Assembly: GCA_023079485.1 (NCBI GenBank)
Contig: CM041090.1
Coordinates: 39,870,874-39,934,873, forward strand
DNA length: 64,000 bases
Direction of reading: 5' to 3'
Origin: Archilochus colubris
Taxonomy: Eukaryota; Chordata; Aves; Apodiformes; Trochilidae
Part shown: piece after piece, positions 23,290 to 34,968 of the stretch
Position numbering within the stretch: the stretch's first letter is position 1
How the letters are laid out: each line of letters opens with the position of its first letter
Program-made: the position numbers and the translations under genes
Notes under the pieces: generated by a model
What the model was told of the DNA's origin: nothing
What the model saw: only the letters and a program-made list of their open reading frames with translations
Database searches by the model: none

Positions 23290-23735
23290 GACCTAGGGCA
23301 ACCAGGCTGGTGAAGGGATCCAGCACAAGTCCAAAGAGGAGAGGCTGAGGGAGCTGGGGGTGTTCAGGCTGGAGAAGAGGAGGCTCAGGGGAGACCTCAT
23401 CACTCTCTCCAACTCCCTGAAAGGAGGTTGGAGCCAGGGGGGGGTTGGGCTCTTTTCCCAGGCAACTCTCAGCAAGACAAGAGGGCAGGGTCTCAAGTTG
23501 TGCCAGGGGAGGTTTAGGTTGGAGATGAGAAAGAATTTCTTTCTGGAGAGGGTGATCAGGCATTGGAATGGGCTGCCCAGGGAAGTAGTGGATTCTCCGT
23601 GTCTGGAGATCTTTCCAAAGAGCCTGGATGTGGCACTGAGTGCCATGGGCTGGGAACTGCAGTGGGAGTGGATCAAGGGTTGGACTTGATGATCTCTGAG
23701 GTCCCTTCCAACCCAGCCAATTCTATGATTCCATC
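23290..23735 (+). mobile_element. CR1 LINE type B, about 445 bp
   Basis: Begins near ACCAGGCTGGTGAAGGGATC and carries GAGAAGAGGAGGCTCAGGGG, GCCAGGGGAGGTTTAGGTTG and TGGACTTGATGATCTCTGAG with the tail CCAATTCTATGATTCCAT. It closely matches the copies at 13362, 51690 and 54124. Confidence 0.95.
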
Positions 23736-24349
23736 AGGACGTGGCTGCTGTGGGCTCCTCAGCAGCAAGATAGGAAATTCCACGTACCCTGAAGTGTCCT
23801 TGGAGAGCAGGGACCTCCAGGATAAATGCAGTGCCAGTGCCTAACTGGAGGGTTTTATTTCTGTGGGAGGAGGAATCTCATTAACCCAGACTTCAGAGGA
23901 ACCCAGCACTGCCAGGCAGAAGACAAATGCAGCAGGGCTGTCGTCATTCATCAAGTGGGGAGTGACCTTTGCTATCCATTAGGATGGAATGAAAAGCTTG
24001 GGGCTTTAACTTTGTTAGCGTGCACGTGGCTGTCTTTTTAGATCTGGGAGTCGGCGCAGGGCTGAGATTAATCAAGTTGTGCCTTTTCCTGGTGCTTAAA
24101 GAGTATTCTTTTATGATTTGATCTCAGCGGGGCTCGAAGGCAGAATTATGCTGAGCCCAGCTGCAGACTCATCCTGCTGTGGTCAGTGGCTGGAGCCAAG
24201 TGCCAGCTTGATGTTTTTCAATCAGATGGCTTGGCTTCAAGTTGCTTTTGGTCAGAATTAAATCTGTGTGTGTATAAATGTTCTGGAGATATCAGCTAAA
24301 GAGGATGGGTGCATTTAACTCTACAAGTCACCCCATGAGAAGAGGGTGA
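23736..24349. other. Unique flank; candidate conserved block near 24000-24180
   Basis: No gene. The stretch 24000-24180 is free of repeats, with a mixture of CG-containing words and AT-rich words (GAGATTAATCAAGTTG, TTTTATGATTTGATCTCAGC) unlike the surrounding sequence. Function unknown. Confidence 0.35.
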
Positions 24350-24635
24350 AGGGGTGAGTTTTTCACTTGGAAAAATGCTGGTGTCCCAAGGAATGGTGAC
24401 CATCCTGAGAAGAGATAGAGGAAGGCATCCTGGTCATCAGGAAGAGCTCAAGAAGGATGATCAGCCATTGGAATATTCTCCCCAGGGAAGTGTTGGATTC
24501 CCCAATGTTGGACACTTAAAAGGCTGGGCTGGACAGGGTGTTGGCTCAGCTTGTCTGGAGTGGGCTTTGCTGAGAAGGGTTGGAGCCTGGAGGTCCCTTC
24601 CAATCTTCCAACCTGGTGTTTTATGATTCTAAGGT
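24350..24635 (+). mobile_element. CR1-like LINE fragment, old
   Basis: Shows the usual CR1 spacing in decayed form: ATCAGCCATTGGAATATTCT, CCCCAGGGAAGTGTTGGATT, GGTTGGAGCCTGGAGGTCCC and a tail GTTTTATGATTCT. Its subfamily differs from types A-C. Confidence 0.7.
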
Positions 24636-24756
24636 CAGAGCAGACTCCACAAAGGGCATCAGGGCAGGGAGAGAGATGGGTACCAGTGCCTCTGCTCCTC
24701 CTCCCAGGAGTGGCTGGGGAAGGGGCTGGCACACCAGAGCAGAACACAGCTGGAGA

Positions 24757-25435
24757 ATTTCACTCCCTTTGCTTGAGGTCCAAAGAAAAAGGACTTGAAC
24801 AGAAAACAACTTGTTCTGCAAAACCTCCACAGGTTTTGAAGGAAATGAAGGGACCAGTCTTGAGCCAGAAATGTTCATGGAGGGGTTGTTAGTAGGTTGA
24901 GAGAGGTTCCCTTCCCCCTCTACTTTGCCCTGGTGAGGCCACATCTGGAATATTGGGTCCAGTTTTGGGCCCCTCAGTTCAAGGAGGACAGGGAACTGCT
25001 GGAGAGAACCCAGCAAGATGCTGAAGGGAGTGGAACATCTCCTGGTGAGGAAAGGCTGAGGGAGTTGGGGCTCTGCAGCTTGGAGGAGGCTGAAGAGTGA
25101 CCTCATTAATGCTTATAAATATATTCATAATGAAGGGTGAGTGCCAGGAGGATGCAGCCAGAATCTTCTCAGTGATGACCAATGATAAGACATAAGGTAA
25201 TGGGTGCAAGCTGGAGCATAGGAGGTTCCACATAAACATGAAGGAAATTTTTTTCATTGTAGGGGTGGCAGAGCCCTGTACAGGCTGCCCAGGGAGGTTG
25301 TGGGGTCTCCTCCTCTGGAGTCACTCAAAATCCACCTGGATGTGTTCTGTGTGACCTCCTCTGGCAGGGGAGTGGATGAGATGATCTTTCAAGGTCCCTT
25401 CCAACCAGTAACTTTCTGTGATCCTGTGATTTCTC
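24757..25435 (+). mobile_element. CR1 LINE type C with duplicated flank (copy 1)
   Basis: From about 24885 this is CR1 type C (GAGGCCACATCTGGAATATT, GATGCTGAAGGGAGTGGAAC, CTCAGTGATGACCAATGATA, ACCTGGATGTGTTCTGTGTG, tail TTTCTGTGATCCTGTGATTT). The preceding 24757-24885 (GAATTTCACT...AAAACAACTTGTTCTGCAAA) is also found upstream of the copy at 26066-26840. Confidence 0.88.
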
Positions 25436-26065
25436 ATCCTGCTCTCCTTGCATCTGGGGTTTCACCATCTGTGTCACCACCAGTGTCTCTCCAGGCCCTT
25501 TGTACAGAGACAGAGGAGCACAAGGAAAGCCATGCACTGCTTTCCATGATCACCCCATGACTTCAAAGCCTGCAGCATCCCTTCTCTGTATGGTGCTAAA
25601 CACAGGGCTGAGCATCACCCCAAGGGATCAAAAAAAAAAAAGCCCTACATTCCAAAACCAAAGGGTAGGAACTGTGCTCAGAGCTGACACATGACAAGCC
25701 CTGCTGACCACCAAGCCCTTCCCATGGCAAGCAGCAGATCTGCCCACACAACAGCTCCTTTCATCCTCATCTCCCAAAACCATCCCCTTTTGGGACAGAC
25801 ACACAGCTCTCTTCATCTGAGTGATTTTGCCTATTGCCTTTGCCTCTGGACAGGCAAAAAAAAATAAAATTACTCCAGTAAAGTTCAAAGAGGAGCCAGT
25901 ACTCAAAATTCCAACTTCTAAGACATGATTATAAACCTCTAGTGACAATATTGCCCATTATCATTTGTAAAGAGGGGGAAGGAATCTCTTTGCCTCTGAT
26001 TTGCCACCCTGGGTGCAGTTATGGGACATCAAGTGTAGATATTTCATGTGAGGCTCAGAAAGGCT
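25436..26065. other. Unique sequence between the two CR1 type C copies
   Basis: About 630 bp with a short A tract (25630-25640); no repeat or exon recognised. Confidence 0.4.
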
Positions 26066-26840
26066 GGGTGTGAATTTCACTGCCTTTGCTTGAGGTCTGG
26101 GACTCACCAAACCCATCCCATTGTGCTCAGGGCCATTCTTTCCACCTCAGAAACACAAAATGTCCCCTTCATGGGCCAGAACTCAGCCCTCCAAAGAAAA
26201 GGAGCCAGAAAACAACTTGTTCTGCAAAACCTCCACAGGTTTTGAAGGAAAAGAAGGGACCAGTCTTGAGCCAGAAATGTGCATGGGGGTGGTGGTTAGT
26301 AGGTTGAGAGAGGTTCCCTTCCCCCTCCACTCAGCCCTGGTGAGGCCACATCTGGAATATTGAGTCCAGTTTTGGGCTCCTCAGTTCAAGGAGGACAGGG
26401 AACTGCTGGAGAGAACCCAGCACAGAGCCAGCAAGATGCTGAAGGGAGTAGAACATCTCCTGGTGAGGAAAGGCTGAGGGAGCTGGGGCTCTGCAGCTTG
26501 GAGGAGGCTGAAGAGTGACCTCATTAATGCTTATAAATATATTTATAATACAGAGTGAGTGCCAGGAGGATGCAGCCAGGATTTTCTCAGTGATGACCAA
26601 TGATAAGACATGAGGTAATAGGTGCAAGCTGGAGCATAGGAGGTTCCACATAAATATGAGGGAAAAGTTTTTCATTGTGTGGGTGACAGAGCCCTGGCCC
26701 AGGCTGCCCAGGGAGGTTGTGGAGTCTCCTCCTCTGGAAACATTCAAACTCACCTGGATGTGTTCCTGGGTAGAGCAGACAGAGGAGTTGGAGTAGCTCA
26801 TCCATCGAGGTCCCTTCAATTCTGTGACTGTGATTTTGGT
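26066..26840 (+). mobile_element. CR1 LINE type C with duplicated flank (copy 2)
   Basis: Same order as 24757-25435, with about 100 extra bases near 26098-26195 that copy 1 lacks (GACTCACCAAACCCATCC to CAGAACTCAGCCCTCC). The CR1 part runs from about 26288 to the tail TTCAATTCTGTGACTGTGAT. The central ATTTATAATACAGAGTGAGT and CAGGATTTTCTCAGTGATGA segments give an uninterrupted reference for the nested site at 13356. Confidence 0.88.
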
Positions 26841-28094
26841 CCATGCTCTCTGTGCCATCACAGGGTTGCTCCAGGGACAGGCAGCACCCATCCATCCCTG
26901 TCCTTGGCTCCCCAGGAATCAGCCAGCTGAAGGCTCCCTCCAGGTGCTGCCACCCTGCAGCAAGGGCTCTCAGAGCTGCTGGAGCTTTTAAGCATTAAAA
27001 CCCAAATAAGCTTTGCTGGAAGCTGCTGCAGTTTCAGGAAAGCTGAGTTACAGTCACTCCCAGCCCACTCAAAACATTGCTTGGGGATGGGAGGTTTTTC
27101 CTTCAAACCCTACACAGACACCCCCTCATTTTTCCCCTTCTTCTCCCTTCTCCCCCAGCTCTATCCTGGGCTCTGCTGCTGAGGCTGCATTTATATGCAA
27201 AGCTGTGACATTCCCCAGGAGCTGGTAAAGGTTAAATCAGGGCTGAATCCCTCACCTGGGAGGGAAGCAGCTGCTTCACATCACAAAAACACAGAGGGGG
27301 GGCAGGGAGACCTCAGCCCTGCTTTGATTTGCCCCCCAGTGTGGGGCTGCTGGATGAGCACAGAACATGATTTTTCCTCCATACTGCTCTTTTTTTTTTT
27401 TCCTGACTGTTCTCCACAAATGAAGCTCTGACAGGCATGAGAGAGGGTTTAATTTTCCCCATGTCTTGCTGTGTGTGTGTTACCTGCATGGGGATCCCTT
27501 GGCTTTTTCCCCCCTGAGTGTATAACATCTCTGGCATGCCTTGTGTAGCCTTGGGGAGTCTAAATCTCTTCCCAAAACTCCCCCCACAAACTGCACATCC
27601 TATTCTTACCTTACCCCAGATCAGTTCCTCCTCTTTGCTAAGAGAAAAGCCAGCTGAGAGGAATGTACAGAAATTACCCCAAAAGGCTTTTAGCACAGCC
27701 TGAAAACCCTGGGCACCCTAAAGCATGGGTCAGAGCCTTATCCCTGCCAAGGGGAAGGTTCAGCCCTGCTTCTGGTGTGGTCCAAGGGAGCCTCAGCTCT
27801 GCTGTACCATGGGGAAGGAGGGCTGCAGGCAGGCATCATGCAGAAAAGGTCATTTCTCAGCATGGCTCTGCTTTGGAGCTCTATTTTCTGCCTTCTGACA
27901 GCATTAGCCCCAGCATCCAGATGTCCAAAGTATCACTAGAGAGATGGACCCATCAAACTGACCCTTGCTTTTGTAGCTTAGGGCTTGGCCAGTTTGCAGA
28001 AGCAGATTCCTGGGAGCTGCTTTTACCCAAGCCTGACCTTGCAACTTTAGAGCAACCAGTTAAAAATATCCATCCCATTCTAGAGCACAAATCC
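26841..28094. other. Unique flank, no gene seen
   Basis: No repeat family recognised apart from a T tract (27390-27401). A 144-codon plus frame (27663-28097) has no known domain. Confidence 0.4.
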
Positions 28095-28495
28095 TAAAGG
28101 CTGAGAGGGAGCTGGGGGTGTTGATCCTGGAGCAGAGGAGGCTGAGGGGAGACCTTCTGGCTCTCTGCAACCCCCTGAGAGGAGGTTGGAGCCAGGGGGG
28201 GTCGGGCTCTGCTCCCAAGGAACAAGGGATGGGAGAAGAGGAACTTTGGGCCTCAAGTTGTGGCAGGGGAGGTTTAGGTTGGAGCTGGGGAAGAATTTCT
28301 CCCTGGCAAGGGTTGTCAGGGCCTGGCCCAGGCTGCCCAGGGCAGGGCTGGAGTCCCCATCATCCCTGGAGGGGTTTCAGAGCCCTGGAGATGTGGGGAT
28401 GAGGGACATGGGGTGGCTTTGGTACGGCTGGGTTAATAGATGGAACTGATGATCTCAAAGGTCTTTTCCAACCAAAATGATTCTATAATCCATGC
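28095..28495 (+). mobile_element. CR1 LINE type D, about 400 bp
   Basis: Carries GGGGTGTTGATCCTGGAGCA, GACCTTCTGGCTCTCTGCAA, AAGTTGTGGCAGGGGAGGTT and GAACTGATGATCTCAAAGGT, with the tail AATGATTCTATAATCC. A separate subfamily, shared with 40835-41635. Confidence 0.93.
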
Positions 28496-31339
28496 AAACA
28501 CCAGGAGCAGCACCTCCTGGCAATGGCCTGGATTTTGGAGAGCTGGGTGAGGGCTACAGAAAAGCTGCTCCTTGCTCTCCCCTGCAAAGCCCTCTCCCAG
28601 CCATTCCTTTTCTTCCAGACGTCTGTGTTATTTCTGTGGTGTGTTGCCAGTTAAAAATACCCCTTGCCAGCAAGAACTGAGTTATTTAGGGCACCCTTGT
28701 TTATCTTTGTTTGAAAGGAGCTGTTATCAGCTGCCTCCTTCCTCCAAAAAATCATCTTCTGCAAAAAAAATAACATTGATCCTGTGCCTGGTCCAGAACC
28801 CTGGAGAGATTTTCAGGGCTCTTATGGGCTTTCAGCCAGGACTGATGTCACCAGTGAAAAAGGAGAAGGACTCAAGTGCCTATCAGATGTAGGGTATGGG
28901 GGAGATCTCCCCAGTCTCTTGTCTGGATGTCAAAGTTTGTGGCTTTTGAAGGGGTTCCAGCAAGAACACCCTTGGATGCAGAAATACCAAGAAAATAAGG
29001 GTCTGATCATCAAGGTGATCAGCTTGGGAGATTTTTGCTGACTGATGTGACACCAGGTGCCCTGCAGACCCCAGGATCTGGTTTGAAGTCAATAAAAACC
29101 ATAAATACTTAATGGGTGAAGCTGGAGCCAGCCAAGGAACCAGTAAGTGTGGTCATGGTCACTGTGGCACCCACCAAGATGAGAAAGGTCCCTCTGGTCC
29201 CTTCCATGGGCATGTAGAGAGGGGGTGCTCAGGTAACCCAAAGTCCCCTGAAGATCCTGGATGAAAAGAATTCAGAGTTTTTTCATTAGCAGCCACAACT
29301 GATTGCAGCCAGGGAGCATCCTCCAAACAGCATCCTGTAACTTGGTAGGTCAGGCAAAATTATCTCCTCTCCTCCTTGGCAACCCTTGGTTGTTTGTGTT
29401 TATTTCAGGACATTTTAAGACCTGAAAACGTTCCTGGGGAAACTATAGCACCCTGTGTTCAGCAGTGCTCAGCAATGAATCAAGCCTTTCTTTTCACCCT
29501 GCATCATATCCCTTTTTTTTTTTTTTTTTTTTCCCCAGGCTAAAGTCATCAAGGGAGTAAAAGTCTGGAATCTAACCACAGGGAGCATGCAAATATTTTA
29601 AAAACTGTTTTAAATCAAGGCTTTGCCTTGCTTTTTTAATTGCCTCTTTGGTCAAGGCTTGAACATGCTGCTGCATTTTGGAGCAGAAAGCAGCAGCTGG
29701 GTTTATTCCATCCACTCTTGGGGCAAGCATGGAGACAGAGGCACAAACTGTGGTCTCTGATATTCCAGAGAGAGAAAGGAATTTATTAAATCCTCCTTTT
29801 ATATATATATTTTTTATTAAACTCACCTCAGGGGTGGGGTTGATCCAGCTTATGATCATTTGGACCCATCCCCTGCCATCCCACAGCTGCCACTGCACAT
29901 GGGAGGAAACCCAGGAGCACCAGAGGTGACACCAACCCTCCCAACAGCTCATTTCTTAATTTTGGGGCTTTTTTGTCCACCTCCAGGCACTCAGAGGAAC
30001 CTGGTGCCTTCATTTCCCACCCATCCTCCCCCTCAGCATCCCCCGAAAAAAAACCCAAAGCCAAGCAATTAGGGGGGACTGGAGCAGCCTCCCTGCTTTC
30101 CAAGGTAAATAATGACTTTAATTAGGAACTATGTCTAATTAACCACGAGGAGCTGATGACTCAGCTGACTCCAAAACCTTTTGGCTCTGGTTTTGTGTTT
30201 TTGCTCCTTGACCCTGTGCCTGTGTGCATCAGTGCAGCCCTTGAAGCCCAGGGAAATATGAATTACACCAAGTCCTTCAGGTTGGCTTCAAGAGAGGAGG
30301 GGAAAACCCCTCCTGCAAGGGACTTCCAGCCTCCTGGAAAAGAGATTGCTGTCATCCTCATTTGAATTTTCAAGTGCAAACAAGCTCTGTGGATTGAGAC
30401 ATTAGATTTAGACTGGGGCTGGTAAATAATGCAAGGTTTGCTCTTTTTATCAGCTTGCTCTGCAAATCAATTGGAGGGCTCAGAACCACCTTGTCATCAT
30501 AAACAGATGAATTCATTAATGCCCATTGTTTCCCTTCACCTTTTAATGGAATGTAAAGCAAATAAACACCCAAAGAGTGCTCACTGGGACAGAAAACCCA
30601 AGCTAGGAGGGACTGGGATCTCCTGCTGGTTTTAATTTGCCTGGAAATAAGAGGAGACAAAGAGAAAGAGGTGGCAGGACCTGGGTGAAGATGACCAGCA
30701 AGCTTGGGAGTTGCATCTCCCCTCCTGTACATATCCCAAGGGAAAGAAATCCATCTTTGGGCTGCTCTACCCCAGACCTGCTGGGGGCAACCTGGGAGGC
30801 ATCTCAGGAGGGATGTGTCCAGCTGAGCCCTCACCCCTTGTAAAACCCCTTGTCCTACAAGTGGGAGAGATTTCCTCTGGTTTAAAGGCTCCAGACCAAG
30901 TGTTATGTGTGCAAAACCATATTTCCTTAAATATTCCATGCATCCTCTGACAGCCCTCACTGTGTTCCCCCTCCTGGGAATCACCCAGCCCCAGCCAGAG
31001 CAGCTGCACTGCTGTAGATGTGTTCAGCAAATATGGTTTTGGCACTGAGCTGAGCCACTTCTCCTCTGCCCTTTGGATGTGCAGGAGGGGAAAGTTGCCA
31101 AGTGTCAGCTCCCTTACCCATCCCAGAGTTTGGGGAGCAATCACACATGGTCCCAGCCAGCTCCTGCAATGCTGGTGGGAGGCTGAGGTTTGTGTGTCCC
31201 CTTCCTAGAGTAAAATTCCAGGTGTTGGGAAGTCAGATCCAGACACGACGTGGGATCTTGTGCCCTTCCCCACGTCCCATGGGTCCTCCTGGGACTTCAG
31301 GAGTGGGAACAAGGGGAAGAAAGCTGGGGTTGGGCTTTT
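28496..31339. other. Unique flank, no gene seen
   Basis: Contains a long T tract (29512-29533). Near 30105-30165 an AT-rich block includes TTTAATTAGGAACTATGTC and GATGACTCAGC, an AP-1/MAF-like word. No exon or transposon recognised. Confidence 0.4.
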
Positions 31340-31627
31340 TATGTGGGTGTGTAGTGAGAGGACGAGGGGAAATGGTTTAAAAATTGAAGAGGGGAGACTT
31401 AGGCTAGAAATCAGGAAAAAAGGTCTTTCCTGTGAGGGTGGTGAGACACTGGGACTGGTTGTCCAAGGAAATTGTGGCTGCCCCATCCCTGGCAGTGTCT
31501 CAGCCCAGGTTGGATGGGGCTTGGAGCAACCTGGGCTGGTGGGAGGTGTCCCTGACCATGGCAGGGGGTTGGCACTGGAGAAGCTTTAAGGTCCCTCCCA
31601 ACCCTAAACCATTCTATGATTCTATGA
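31340..31627 (+). mobile_element. CR1 LINE type A 3' end
   Basis: From about GAGGACGAGGGGAAATGG through GGTGGTGAGACACTGGGAC and CAGCCCAGGTTGGATGGGGC to AAACCATTCTATGATTCTAT. The left boundary is approximate. Confidence 0.9.
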
Positions 31628-32802
31628 CATCCAGGTGCCTGTGAGCATGGCTGGCTGGTTTCCATTGTACATAATGCTCTTAATAGGTTTAAAATCCTTA
31701 AAAAAAAAAAAATAAATCACTTTTTCCCCACTTGCTCAGCAGCAGGAATGACCCTGCTGCCATCCCTGTGGTTGGGCACCTTGCCACAGCCCTGGAGCAT
31801 TTACACAGGGATTAATCTGACCCCATACAGTGCCTTCCTCACACAGTGGCACTGCCACCAAAACTCAAGCTCATTTGCACATATTTATGGGCAGGGGAAA
31901 AAAAAAATATATATATATCTGTTTCCTGATCCAGAACATTCATCTCTAAATATTTACAAAGCATTATTTATCTCAACGAAAGAGAGATTTTTCCACTCAG
32001 CAAAGCAGGCATATGGTAGCAGCATGCAAGAGGAGATGAATTGCAACCAGTAATTCTAAACAGATTTAATGCCAGCCATAATTATTTCTAATCAGACAGA
32101 AAGTTCCCTGGGTGACAAGAGAACATCTACCATTTGAAAGTGACTGTGTCAGCCCACGTTGTTGGATATTATTTGCTCAAATATCTTTGGTGTGACTTTT
32201 GAGACTTCAATACAACTTCAGCTTCCCCCCCTTTTTTCCATCTCCCCCCTTTTTCCAGTGAAAAAATAGAGAGAAAAAAAAAATCAAACCCAAACTCTAA
32301 GTCTTCTGTCATTGATTTCAAGGATATCTGTTAATTACAGCCTTGTGTTTAGATAGTGTACAAAATATTCCAGGCTGGATGCCTGGATGTGAAAGGATCC
32401 CTGGTATTGCTGCTTGGAGCTGCTGGGAAGAACACAGTGAATCATTACAACATCTCCCACTTCAGTACCAGCCCAGGAAAATGGAGAACAAAATGTACTG
32501 AGAAGGAAACATTTTGGAAAGAATGACACAGGAGGAGGGATTTTGCCAGGCTTTAGCTTCTCAGAGGAGTTTGATAGATTCTACAGAAGAATTCAGCAGG
32601 TTCCCAGCCCTGGATCTTTATCCCTTGTGCCACAGGTCAAGGGGTTTTGTGTCACCTTCCTGTCCTCACACCCACAGGAGGCAAAGCTCACAAATTCCCT
32701 TTCAAAAGGGCTCCAAGCTCCCAGGATGATTTATTTTGTCATGCTGAGAGAACCCACCTCGAGGAGACAGAGAAACCTTTGGCATCTCTTGCACTCAACC
32801 CA
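31628..32802. other. Unique flank, AT-rich
   Basis: A tract at 31701-31713 and (AT)n at 31900-31918; otherwise unique AT-rich sequence without a recognised gene. Confidence 0.4.
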
Positions 32803-32965
32803 TGAAATCACAGAATGGGTCAGGCTGGAAGTCACCTTTAAAGGTCACATCTTGCCCTGCAGTCAGCAGGGACATTTCCAACCAGACCAGGCTGCTTAAA
32901 ACCCCATCCAACCCAAACCTGGGTGTTCCCAGGGATGAGGCATCAACCACCTCTCTGGGACACGT
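32803..32965 (-). mobile_element. CR1 LINE 3' end, likely founder of the adjacent satellite
   Basis: Minus-strand CR1 3' end: AAATCACAGAATGGGTCAGG, CACCTTTAAAGGTCACATC, GGGACATTTCCAACCAGACC and GGGATGAGGCATCAACCACC. Its 5' portion (from 32890) is the first unit of the tandem array that follows. Only this unit is attached to the CR1 3' tail. Confidence 0.88.
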
Positions 32966-34968
32966 TAATTGAGTTTTATCAATTATTTTATGCTGTCTGC
33001 TCATCACCTCCCAATTTCAGCTGTTTTGGGGGAAGAGAGGAGCAGATGCTTATCCCTGTAGCCTGTGTCCCCACCATGTAGGGGCTGCTTAAAACCCCAT
33101 CCAACCCAAGCCTGCGTGTTCCCAGGGATGGGGCACCAACCACGTCTCTGGGACACGTTGTTAATTCAGTTTTATCCATGATTTTATGCTCTCTGTTCAT
33201 CACCTCCCATTTTCAGCTGTTTTGGGGGAAGAGAGGAGCAATTCCCTGTCCCTGTAGCCTGTGTCCCCACCATGTAGGGGCTGCTTAAAACCCCATCCAG
33301 CCTGAGCCTGGGTGTTCCCAGGGATGGGGCACCAACCACCTCTCTGGGACATGTTGTTAATTTAGTTTTATCAATGATTTTTATACTCTCTGCTCATCAC
33401 CTCCCAATTTCAGCTGTTTTGGGGGAAGAGAGAAGCAGGAGCCTGTGCTCCCACCATGTAGGGGCTGCTTAAAACCCCATCCAACCCAAGCCTGGGTGTT
33501 CCCAGGGATGGGGCATCCCCCACCCCTCTGGGACACATTGTTAATTCAGTTTTATCCATGATTTTATGCTCTCTGTTCATCACCTCCCAATTTCAGCTGT
33601 TTTGGGGGAAGAGAGGAGCAATTCCTTGTCCCTGTAGCCTGTGCTCCCACCATGTAGGGGCTGCTTAAAACCCCATCCAGCCTAAGCCTGGGTGTTCCCA
33701 AGGATGGGGCACCAACCACCTCTCTAGGACATGTTGTTAATTCAGTTTTATCCATGATTTTATGCTCTCTGTTCATCACCTCCCAATGTCAGCTGTTTTG
33801 GGGGAAGAGAGGAGCAATTCCTTGTCCCTGTAGCCTGTGCTCCCACCATGCAGGAGCTGCTTAAAACCCCATCCAACCCAAGCCTGCGTGTTCCCAGGGA
33901 TGGGGCACCAATCACCTCTCTGGGATATGTTGTTAATTTAGTTTTATCAATGATTTTTTGCTCTCTGCTCATCACCTCCCAATTTCAGCTGTTTTGGGGG
34001 AAGAGAGAAGCAGGAGCCTGTGCTCCCACCATGTAGGGGCTGATTAAACCCCATCCAACCCGAGCCTGGGTGTTCCCAGGGATGGGGCATCCCCTACCTC
34101 TGGGACATGTTAATTGAGTTTTATCAATGATTTTATGCTCTCTGCTCATCACCTCCCAATTTCAGCTATTGGTGGAAGAGAGGAGCAGATGCTTGTCCCT
34201 GGAGCCTGAGTCCCCACCATGTAGAGGCTGCTTGAACCCCATCCAACCTGAGCCTGGCTATTCCAGGGATGGGGCATCAACCATCCCTCTGGGACGCATT
34301 GTTAATTGAGCTTTATCAATGATTTTTATGCTCTCTGCTTGTCACCTCCCAGTTTCAGCTACTGGGGGAAGAGAGGTGCAGGAGCTTGTGTCCCCACCAT
34401 GAAGGGGCTGCTTAAAACCCCATCCAGCCTGAGCCTGGGTGTTCCCAGGGGGCATCTCCCACCCCTTTGGGCTACGTTGTTAATTCAGCTTTATCAATAA
34501 TTTTGTGCTCTCTGCTCATCACCTCCCAATTTCAGCTGTTTTGGGGGAAGAGAGGAGTAGATGCTTGTCCCTGGGGTTTGTGTCCCCACCATGCAGGGGC
34601 TGCTTAAAACCCCATCCAGCTTGAGCCTGGGTGTTCCCAGGGATAGGGCATCCCCCACCTCTCTGGGACATGTTAATTGAGTTTTATCAATGATTTTTTG
34701 CTCTCTGCTCATCACCTCCCAGTTTCAGCTGTTTTGGGGGAAGAGAGAAGCAGGAGCCTGTGCTCCCACCATGTAGGGGCTGCTTAAACCCCATCCAACC
34801 CGAGCCTGGGTGTTCCCAGAGATAGGGCATCCCCCACCTCTCTGGGACATGTTAATTGAGTTTTATCAATGATTTTATGCTCTCTGCTCATCACCTCCCA
34901 GTTTCAGCTACTGGGGGAAGAGAGGAGCAGATGCTTGTCCCTGGAGCTTGTGTCCCCACCATGTAGGG
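32890..34968. repeat. CR1-derived satellite, 11 units of about 177-197 bp
   Basis: Eleven head-to-tail units start at GGCTGCTTAAAACC (or a variant) near 32890, 33083, 33279, 33462, 33659, 33855, 34037, 34226, 34407, 34600 and 34778. The landmark CACCTCCCAATTTCAGCT starts at 33005, 33201, 33398, 33581, 33777, 33973, 34150, 34343, 34520, 34713 and 34892. The first 75 bp or so of each unit is antisense CR1 (CATCCAACCCAAGCCTGGG, GGGATGGGGCACCAACCACC); translated on the minus strand it gives PREVVGAPSLGTPRLGLDG, a relic of the CR1 ORF2 C terminus. The other 115-120 bp is not recognisable CR1. Confidence 0.96.

Noticed and set aside
29512..29533. Poly(T) as the tail of a processed pseudogene
   Set aside because: No reverse-oriented coding sequence or target-site duplication could be recognised beside it.
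33564..33779. Repeated 71-codon minus-strand frames in the satellite
   Set aside because: They recur once per unit and derive from the CR1 ORF2 C terminus; no evidence of expression.
32890..34968. CRISPR-like array
   Set aside because: Units are about 190 bp, contiguous and homologous throughout, with no short repeats and unique spacers, and the DNA is vertebrate.
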